Of a DNA stretch of 52,481 nucleotides, positions 44,059 through 52,481 are shown one piece after another. A program made the position numbers and the translations under genes. Numbering within the stretch: position 1 is the stretch's first letter; each line of letters opens with the position of its first letter. Source of the stretch: Photorhabdus heterorhabditis. GTDB taxonomy: Bacteria; Pseudomonadota; Gammaproteobacteria; Enterobacterales; Enterobacteriaceae. The notes beneath the pieces are model-generated. The model was given only the letters and a program-made list of their open reading frames with translations, did no database searches and was not told where the DNA came from. Location of the stretch: contig NZ_RCWA01000023.1 of NCBI RefSeq assembly GCF_018448905.1, forward strand, positions 1 through 52,481, given 5' to 3'.

Positions 44059-44284
44059 TCCCTCATTAATTTAACCCTATCTTTTATATAGAAGATTTTA
44101 TCTCGCTATATTCGTGCTTTTGAAATCTGGCATTAATTAGGGCGATTTTTTAACCCTAAAAAATAGTTTTTCCAGAGATTATTGTTTGAAGTCCATAAAC
44201 ATAATTATCTATTGAGTCGTAAAAGTGATACTCTCATATGAAAGTTATTATTGTTTTATAATTTTATCATAACGGGTGGAAATT

Positions 44285-45007
44285 ATGAAAGATAACACGA
44301 TGAGTTTTTCTGTAAACAAAGATCTGGATGTTCATTCAAAAAGTTTTGATGCCTTCATATCATATATGGAAAACAGCAACGATTTTTGGGTTATAAAAGA
44401 CAACGAATCTCGATTCGCCTATGCAAATGATGTTGCGTTTTATTACAGCGGCCTGCCTAAGGGGTTTAATATAGAAGGGAGGCTTGATGGTGAATGTCCA
44501 GCACCGTGGGCCGAGTTTGAGGATATTATACAAGCCAATGATAGATATGTAATGACTAATCAAAAAACCATTCCAGTACTAGATACCTTCACCTATGGGG
44601 GAAAAGAGAAAAGAATCCAGCAGTTTCTAGTCGATGTTACACCGCTAATGAAGGATGGAAAATGCATTGGGATTGTAGCGCACGGAAGAAAACTTCAAAT
44701 TTATTCCATGTATCATTTTGAAAACAACAGGCATCCTGACCCATTATCATTTGGCAACCCAACTGATTTATTTACTGATAGAGAATTCGATATCGTATTT
44801 TTTGCGTTGCAATCACTCAGCGCCAAAGATATAGCTAAAAAATTAGGTATTTCATATAGAACGGTACAAAGCAGGCTACAATTTATTTATCAGAAAATAG
44901 GGATAAACTCATTAAGTCAGTTAAAAGAATATTGCCGGGGTAAAGGGTATGATAACTATGCGCCTACCCGATTTATTAATCCTGATCCCTATATACCTCT
45001 GGTATAA
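44285..45007 (+). CDS. PAS4-LuxR family solo regulator, copy B3
   Basis: 240 aa from ATG 44285 (MKDNTMSFSVNKD), with ggtgga upstream; a start three codons earlier is in frame but lacks an RBS. The PAS4 part is close to B1 (ENSNDFWVIKDNESRFAYAN; CPAPWAEFEDIIQANDRYVM) and the HTH is essentially identical to B1/B2. Last of the array, followed by its own diverged hairpin. Confidence 0.9.
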   Translation: MKDNTMSFSVNKDLDVHSKSFDAFISYMENSNDFWVIKDNESRFAYANDVAFYYSGLPKGFNIEGRLDGECPAPWAEFEDIIQANDRYVMTNQKTIPVLDTFTYGGKEKRIQQFLVDVTPLMKDGKCIGIVAHGRKLQIYSMYHFENNRHPDPLSFGNPTDLFTDREFDIVFFALQSLSAKDIAKKLGISYRTVQSRLQFIYQKIGINSLSQLKEYCRGKGYDNYAPTRFINPDPYIPLV

Positions 45008-45043
45008 CAATGCACAACATCACTATCGTCACTATATGCTACT

Positions 45044-45065
45044 GGGTTCTGGCTAAGCAGAACCC
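45044..45065 (+). terminator. Hairpin after LuxR copy B3
   Basis: gggttctg and cagaaccc form an 8-bp stem, related to those after B1 and B2 but with different bases paired, so pairing was kept through compensatory changes. Confidence 0.55.
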
Positions 45066-45233
45066 CCTACGTCCCGAAGCGTAGAAGCACCTGTACACCT
45101 CATGTCAGCGATTTTCTCACCTTAATAAATAAGGCATTTGGGATTCTTATCACTTCATTATTAAACTTTCCATTTCAAACCCAGCTCTTCGACATGCCTT
45201 TAATAATCTGTCGAATTGCTCATGGATTAGATA

Positions 45234-45315
45234 TATACCCTTCATCTTTCAAGCTGCTGCTTTGTTGGCTGCGTTCACTTGCCTCCGCCCTGCAATTTGA
45301 AATTTATTGGGTATA
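45234..45315. repeat. Short ERIC-type repeat (82 bp, central deletion)
   Basis: Same deletion form as 37479-37560: intact ends, missing centre. Confidence 0.88.
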
Positions 45316-45597
45316 TATTATTACAGCTTTTTCCCTGAGTCCGCACTGATGCGGAATACTAAAAAATAGCTGTACTAAGACGTTAAACCCCGCTAAGTAC
45401 AGCCAAATATTTTCCGAATGGAAAAACGACTAAAAGGTCATACATGAACTTTAATTGTTCAGCAATGCTCTTTTATAGATATTAGAATATTCAGAAAGTT
45501 TAGTTATTTCTGGAAATATTGGAAGTCGCATTAAGTACGTTAACGAACGTCTTAAAAAAATATTTGTTAAAGCATTTAAGGAGGGTTTTACCCCTCC
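45316..45597. other. Intergenic region between two ERIC copies
   Basis: About 280 bp with no ORF of coding character. A small hairpin (tccgca/tgcgga) at 45340-45355 and a terminator-like stem at 45580-45597 (ggaggg/ccctcc) are seen; the latter could end the leftward eno transcript after it passes the ERIC copy. Confidence 0.35.
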
Positions 45598-45722
45598 TAT
45601 ACCCTTCATCTTTCAAGTTGCTGCTTTGTTGGCTGCTTTCTCACCCCAGTCACATCGTTATCTATGCTCCTGGGGATGCGTTCTCTTTCCGCCGCGCTGC
45701 AAATTGAAATCTATTGGGTATA
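45598..45722. repeat. ERIC-type repeat (125 bp)
   Basis: Complete ends. It lies just 19 bp past the eno stop, so it is transcribed at the 3' end of the eno mRNA. Confidence 0.9.
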
Positions 45723-45741
45723 TACTTAATTACCGATTCGA

Positions 45742-47070
<1,329 letters not shown>

Positions 47071-47115
47071 TCAAGTAAGTGGCAGAACATCTGATACCGC
47101 CACTTACTGCACATC

Positions 47116-48768
<1,653 letters not shown>

Positions 48769-48852
48769 TTAGGTTTAAAGATGATGGATATAACAGGACG
48801 GGAAAGCAGTATACCCTAACCTTAAATGCGCTACAAATAATCTGCGCATAAA

Positions 48853-48975
48853 TATACCCGTTATCTTTCAAGTTGCTGCTTTGTTGGCTGCACTCACCCC
48901 AGTCACAGAGTTATCTATGCTCCTGGGGATTCGCTCCCTTACCGTCGCGATCCATCTTGAAATTCACTGGGTATA
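48853..48975. repeat. ERIC-type repeat (123 bp)
   Basis: Complete ends with small internal deletions. It marks the boundary between conserved pyrG and the toxin-immunity locus. Confidence 0.88.
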
Positions 48976-49204
48976 AGATTATTTTCCCCTTCACAGCATG
49001 TCCAATGTAGACATGAGTACATACAAAAACTTCATTTTTCATGAAGCTAATCGTTATTAGCACTTCTCAACGTCGAATGATTTTATTGCTTTAATTGATT
49101 AAAAAACAGTATGATTGCTTCCGTCGCAATCATTTCGGCTGAATTGCACACAGATAAAAGACCCAGTATAGGTAATAGTAGCTTATGAGTTAAGGGGTGA
49201 TGCC

Positions 49205-49552
49205 ATGATTATACTGACTCAGGAACAATTCGATAAAATTATTGATATAGAGGACAATACTTATATTGAAAAAATCAGGCAATGCATTTTGTCAGAACAT
49301 GCCGATTTGGTTGCGCATGAGGATGAGAAAAATTTGCATAAGCGACTTAAAGAAGCCTATCGGTATTTAATCGAAGACCTAGGCTTTAAAGATAAAAAGC
49401 TGATTAAATCATACCTTTATTTAACAGCATTTAATCGTGACTTCCATGGTGTACCAGAAATCAAAAATGCCCTTGAAGCAGGGGAAAACCCGGAACAACA
49501 ATACAAAGATATCTTGAGAATAATAGATAACTTGCTGAAAAGGAGCAATTAA
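49205..49552 (+). CDS. Small acidic protein upstream of the toxin, unknown function
   Basis: 115 aa (MIILTQEQFDKIIDIEDNTY...), predicted mostly helical, rich in charged residues, no signal peptide or membrane helix. Its stop is 1 bp before the toxin ATG, so the two are translationally linked. By position it could be a chaperone or adaptor for loading the toxin, as the TseT locus of Pseudomonas has dedicated helpers, but I recognise no family and infer this only from context. Confidence 0.75.
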   Translation: MIILTQEQFDKIIDIEDNTYIEKIRQCILSEHADLVAHEDEKNLHKRLKEAYRYLIEDLGFKDKKLIKSYLYLTAFNRDFHGVPEIKNALEAGENPEQQYKDILRIIDNLLKRSN

Positions 49553-49553
49553 C

Positions 49554-50162
49554 ATGCCTTTACCTTTGGTAGTTCCGGTCGCTCTGACTGCGGCTGAATA
49601 TGCAGCATCAGCCCTTACGGGCATATTGGTTGGCGTTGGTGTTGGCCTCGGCGTTACGGAAATGACAAAAGATAAGGATGATGAAAAAGAGCAAGCGGAA
49701 GCCCGAACGGATGTGATCAGTACAACAAGGGAAGAATGCAAGGCTTGCCCAGCCATTGAGAAAGTGAGTCCTAGTTGGGAAAGTACCAGTTCATATTCAC
49801 AGGTTACCCTTGATTATCAACTCCAGATAGCCAAAACCGTTTACAAACCGGACGCAAAACTCATACAGGTATGGGAATGTCTGGGAGTCAGTTTTGATGG
49901 CTGGCGACCAAAAGCATGCCTGTTTCTGGAATCCAAAGCTAAATATGATCAGTTTTTTAAGAATGGAGAACCGATGGGATGGTGGACGGGAGATGAACCC
50001 ATGAAAGATCAAGGAAAGCGACAGCAAGACGTATGTACCTCATTGAACAACATTCCACGCTCTCACTGGCATTTTATGGGGCCTGTGAGCGCGGCTTACT
50101 ATTCAAAAAGATTTTCTAGATATCCCAATATTAAGGTATTTCATACCCCTTTACTTAGATAG
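49554..50162 (+). CDS. Tox-REase-5 domain toxin (TseT-like antibacterial effector)
   Basis: 202 aa. N-terminal hydrophobic segment (~5-40, ALTAAEYAASALTGILVGVGVGLGV in part) then a charged linker, then the toxin domain from ~65: CKACPA, YQLQIA, VSFDGWRP, CLFLESKAKYDQFF, and WHFMGPVSAAYYSKRF near the end. This order is typical of restriction-endonuclease-fold toxin 5 (DNase); FDG and E-x-K supply the catalytic acidic residues and Lys. Family knowledge: TseT of P. aeruginosa carries this domain and is delivered by type VI secretion. No PAAR, Rhs or VgrG part is in this gene, so delivery would need partners elsewhere. Followed by three immunity genes. Confidence 0.82.
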   Translation: MPLPLVVPVALTAAEYAASALTGILVGVGVGLGVTEMTKDKDDEKEQAEARTDVISTTREECKACPAIEKVSPSWESTSSYSQVTLDYQLQIAKTVYKPDAKLIQVWECLGVSFDGWRPKACLFLESKAKYDQFFKNGEPMGWWTGDEPMKDQGKRQQDVCTSLNNIPRSHWHFMGPVSAAYYSKRFSRYPNIKVFHTPLLR

Positions 50163-50175
50163 TTCGAGGCAATAA

Positions 50176-50898
50176 ATGACTATTTTATCACTAGAAATAG
50201 AGTTGTATTTTGACTGGAAAGAATCGTTGACTCCCCAGATAGCACTCACTGACTTGTATGAGATAACACAACAGATTGATCAACTCTTCGGGCGCCCAAA
50301 AACCTGGTATTTGACAGGTCATACCCGTAAGGAAGCATTGGAACACCTTGTTTTTGAAGAAGGCCACCCGACAGAAAAAGCGGTTCAAGAGTTTGAAAAA
50401 AGCTATAGAAAAAATTTCCCTTTTTTAGGAAAGAAAATCTGGGATGGTGAAGTTGATGACCTTATCTGTTCCTTATTTTATGAGAACTACCGTAGAGACA
50501 AGTTAGGACAAACTAATATAACAATAAGACTCAATATTGACGAAAAAGAGTTTCAGTTTTCACGGCTGATTAATTTTATTACCTTTTTAGTTCTCAGCCG
50601 TAATGCTCCCTACATTATGGTAGAAACTAACGGTTATACCTTGAAGCAAAATCAGGTATTCCCCGACAGATTAAGTGCAGGGTGGATGATTTATTTACCC
50701 TTTGTTATAGACCCCGCATTATTACCAATGGCAGATGAAATCTTGCCTATTACCAATGATAAAGAACAATTGGGGACATTAATTATCACCAAACAAGGTA
50801 TTTTTGACGGCGAAAATCAGGATGATATTGATAAAGCCAATGATATTGAAATTCAGTTGTTGAATTTAGGATTACTGCCATTAATTACTGAGGTTTAA
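50176..50898 (+). CDS. Imm52-like immunity protein, copy 1
   Basis: 240 aa, 13 bp after the toxin. Landmarks: LTDLYEITQQIDQLFG, WYLTGHTRKEALEH, NAPYIMVETNGYTLKQNQVFPDRLSAGWMIYLP (in part). The WYLTG motif and overall layout match the Imm52 family, typically paired with Tox-REase-5 (TsiT in Pseudomonas). No signal peptide, as expected for cytosolic protection against a DNase. Being next to the toxin, it is the likely cognate antidote. Confidence 0.78.
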   Translation: MTILSLEIELYFDWKESLTPQIALTDLYEITQQIDQLFGRPKTWYLTGHTRKEALEHLVFEEGHPTEKAVQEFEKSYRKNFPFLGKKIWDGEVDDLICSLFYENYRRDKLGQTNITIRLNIDEKEFQFSRLINFITFLVLSRNAPYIMVETNGYTLKQNQVFPDRLSAGWMIYLPFVIDPALLPMADEILPITNDKEQLGTLIITKQGIFDGENQDDIDKANDIEIQLLNLGLLPLITEV

Positions 50899-50901
50899 TC
50901 G

Positions 50902-50919
50902 CTGCCCTTATCAGGGCAG
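50902..50919 (+). terminator. Small hairpin between immunity copies 1 and 2
   Basis: ctgccc and gggcag stem with a 6-nt loop, 4 bp past the stop. Repeated after copy 2 (51685-51702). No T-run, so probably a processing or attenuation element. Confidence 0.4.
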
Positions 50920-50958
50920 TACTTTACACCCCTTTATTTGGATAGTACGAGGTAATGC

Positions 50959-51681
50959 ATGGCTATTTTATCGACAAAAATAAAGTTGTATTTTGACCTA
51001 CAAGAACCTCTGACTCCCGAAATAGTATTAGCTGATTTGTATCGAATTACTCAACAAATCGATCACTTTTTTGGCCGTCATAAAACCTGGTATTTGACTG
51101 GACACACTCGTAAGGAAGCATTAGAGCATCCTGTTTTTGAAGGGGGCCACCCGACAGAAAAAGCGGTTCAGGTGTTTGAAGAAAGTTACAAAGAAGATTT
51201 TCCTTTTATAGGAAAACAAATCTGGGATGGTGAAGTTGATGACCTTGCCTGTTCCCTATTTTATGAGAACTATCGTATTGATAAACTGGGGAAAATTAAG
51301 CTAACAATAAAGCTTAAGATTGACGAAAAAGATTTTCAGTTTTCACGGTTGATTGATTTTATTACCTTTTTAGTTCTCAGCCGTAATGCTCCCTACATTA
51401 TGGTAGAAACTAACGGTTATACCTTGAAGAAAAATCAGGTATTCCCCGACAGGTTAAGTGCAGGGTGGATGATTTATTTACCCTTCGTTATAGATCCCGC
51501 ATTATTACCAATGGCAGATGAAATCTTGCCTATTACCAATGATAAAGAGCAATTGGGGACATTAATTATCACCAAACAAGGCATTTTTGACGGCGAAAAT
51601 CAGGATGATATTGATAAAGCCAATGATATTGAAATTCAGTTGTTGAATTTGGGATTACTGCCATTAATTACTGAGGTTTAA
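50959..51681 (+). CDS. Imm52-like immunity protein, copy 2
   Basis: 240 aa, same length as copy 1. The C-terminal ~100 residues are almost identical to copy 1, while the N-terminal ~140 carry many substitutions (LADLYRITQQIDHFFGRHK; GKIKLTIKLKIDEKDF). The flanking intergenic sequence is repeated too, so it arose by tandem duplication. May protect against a variant toxin. Confidence 0.78.
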   Translation: MAILSTKIKLYFDLQEPLTPEIVLADLYRITQQIDHFFGRHKTWYLTGHTRKEALEHPVFEGGHPTEKAVQVFEESYKEDFPFIGKQIWDGEVDDLACSLFYENYRIDKLGKIKLTIKLKIDEKDFQFSRLIDFITFLVLSRNAPYIMVETNGYTLKKNQVFPDRLSAGWMIYLPFVIDPALLPMADEILPITNDKEQLGTLIITKQGIFDGENQDDIDKANDIEIQLLNLGLLPLITEV

Positions 51682-51741
51682 TCGCTGCCCTTCTCAGGGC
51701 GGTATTTCACACCCCTTTACTCAGATAATGCGAGACAACAA

Positions 51742-52464
51742 ATGACTATTTTATCACCAGAAATAAAGCTATATTTCGACCGGCAAGAACCGTTGACTCC
51801 CCAAATAGTATTGACTGATTTATATCGAATTACTCAGCAAATCGATCACTTTTTTGGCCGTCACAAGACTTGGTATTTGACAGGTCATACTCGTAAGGAA
51901 GCATTGGAACACCTTGTTTTTGAAGAGGGCTACCCGACGGAAAAAGCAGTTCAGGTATTCGAAAAAAGTTACAAAGAAGATTTTCCTTTTATAGGAAAAA
52001 AAATCTGGGATGGCGAAAATGATGAACTTGGCTGTTCCCTATTTTATGAAAACTATCGTAGTGACAGGTTAGGACAAACCAAAATAAGAATAAATCTTAA
52101 TATTGACGAAAAAGAGTTTCAGTTTTCACGGTTGATTGATTTTATTACTTTTTTAGTTCTCAGTCGTAATGCTCCCTACATTATGGTAGAAACTAACGGT
52201 TATACCTTGAAGAAAAATCAGGTATTCCCCGACAGGTTAAGTGCAGGGTGGATGATTTATTTACCCTTTGTTATAGACCCCACATTATTACCAATGGCCG
52301 CTGAAATCTTGCCTATTGCCAATGATAAAGCGCAATTGGGGACATTAATTATTACCAAACAAGGCATTTTTGACGGCGAAAATCAGGATGATATTGATAA
52401 AGCCAATGATATTGAAATTCAGTTGTTGAATTTGGGATTACTGCCATTAATTACTGAGGTTTAA
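51742..52464 (+). CDS. Imm52-like immunity protein, copy 3
   Basis: 240 aa, complete; stop at 52462-52464. N-terminal half closest to copy 2 (LTDLYRITQQIDHFFGRHK) with its own changes (WDGENDELGCSLFYENYRSDRLG, in part). C-terminal third nearly identical to the others apart from a few changes (PTLLPMAAEILPIANDKAQ). The array may continue beyond the window, since the start of the post-copy repeat (tctgcccttatcag) is the last thing visible. Confidence 0.78.
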   Translation: MTILSPEIKLYFDRQEPLTPQIVLTDLYRITQQIDHFFGRHKTWYLTGHTRKEALEHLVFEEGYPTEKAVQVFEKSYKEDFPFIGKKIWDGENDELGCSLFYENYRSDRLGQTKIRINLNIDEKEFQFSRLIDFITFLVLSRNAPYIMVETNGYTLKKNQVFPDRLSAGWMIYLPFVIDPTLLPMAAEILPIANDKAQLGTLIITKQGIFDGENQDDIDKANDIEIQLLNLGLLPLITEV

Positions 52465-52481
52465 TATCTGCCCTTATCAGT

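Overview
The window is chromosomal DNA from a Photorhabdus species (Morganellaceae, Enterobacterales). The evidence is the close match of the housekeeping proteins to their enterobacterial orthologues, six PAS4-LuxR 'solo' regulators, fourteen copies of an ERIC-type element (ends tataccc...gggtata), and a radical-SAM/precursor pair whose core peptide, WNSNVHSYRF, is that of dynobactin A, an antibiotic known from Photorhabdus. The species is not determined here; P. australis or a relative fits the dynobactin locus.

Layout. 1-232: the first 77 codons of a two-partner-secretion exoprotein running off the left edge. 906-5768: two NRPS-type proteins (Cy-A-carrier and Cy-carrier) behind a Fur-box-like site; neither carrier domain has serine at the phosphopantetheine position. 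6878-12727: conserved central-carbon block fbaA, pgk, epd, tktA (minus strand). 13462-16347: a MITE, three tandem PAS4-LuxR genes and a frameshifted fourth. 16478-21265: Ner/Nlp-like regulator, tRNA-Asp, dnaQ, rnhA, yafS-like methyltransferase, gloB, mltD.

21421-41868 is accessory and mostly AT-rich. It holds a CvaB/CvaA-like ABC exporter and adaptor (exporter peptidase domain has Ser for Cys); a transposase relic; the dynobactin radical SAM enzyme and its 59-residue precursor; a DUF2975/Xre pair with a small secreted protein; two paralogous Fe(II)/2-oxoglutarate oxygenases; and a minus-strand cluster (32565-38771) that I do not recognise as a known system. That cluster has a 30-residue peptide ORF with a strong RBS, an intrinsic terminator, a nucleotidyltransferase with a PqqD-like C-terminus, a phosphoribosyltransferase-like protein, an inositol-monophosphatase-like protein, a radical SAM protein with a Cx8Cx2C motif, a thymidylate-kinase-like protein and an MFS exporter. 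It looks like a pathway that makes or attaches a nucleotide- or sugar-phosphate-derived group, perhaps to the peptide, and is the best candidate for an undescribed system. It is followed by a relic of a third oxygenase copy, a VapBC module and a DASS anion transporter.

42228-45007 carries three more PAS4-LuxR paralogues with near-identical HTH ends and diverged sensor domains. 45742-48753 is conserved eno and pyrG. 49205-52464 is a polymorphic-toxin locus: small upstream ORF, Tox-REase-5 toxin (TseT-like) and three tandem Imm52-like immunity genes.

The recurring theme is tandem duplication with one half of the product kept uniform and the other diverging (LuxR sensors, immunity proteins), alongside oxygenase/VapBC segments that have been copied and then partly decayed. 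Functions below come from reading motifs; no database search was run.
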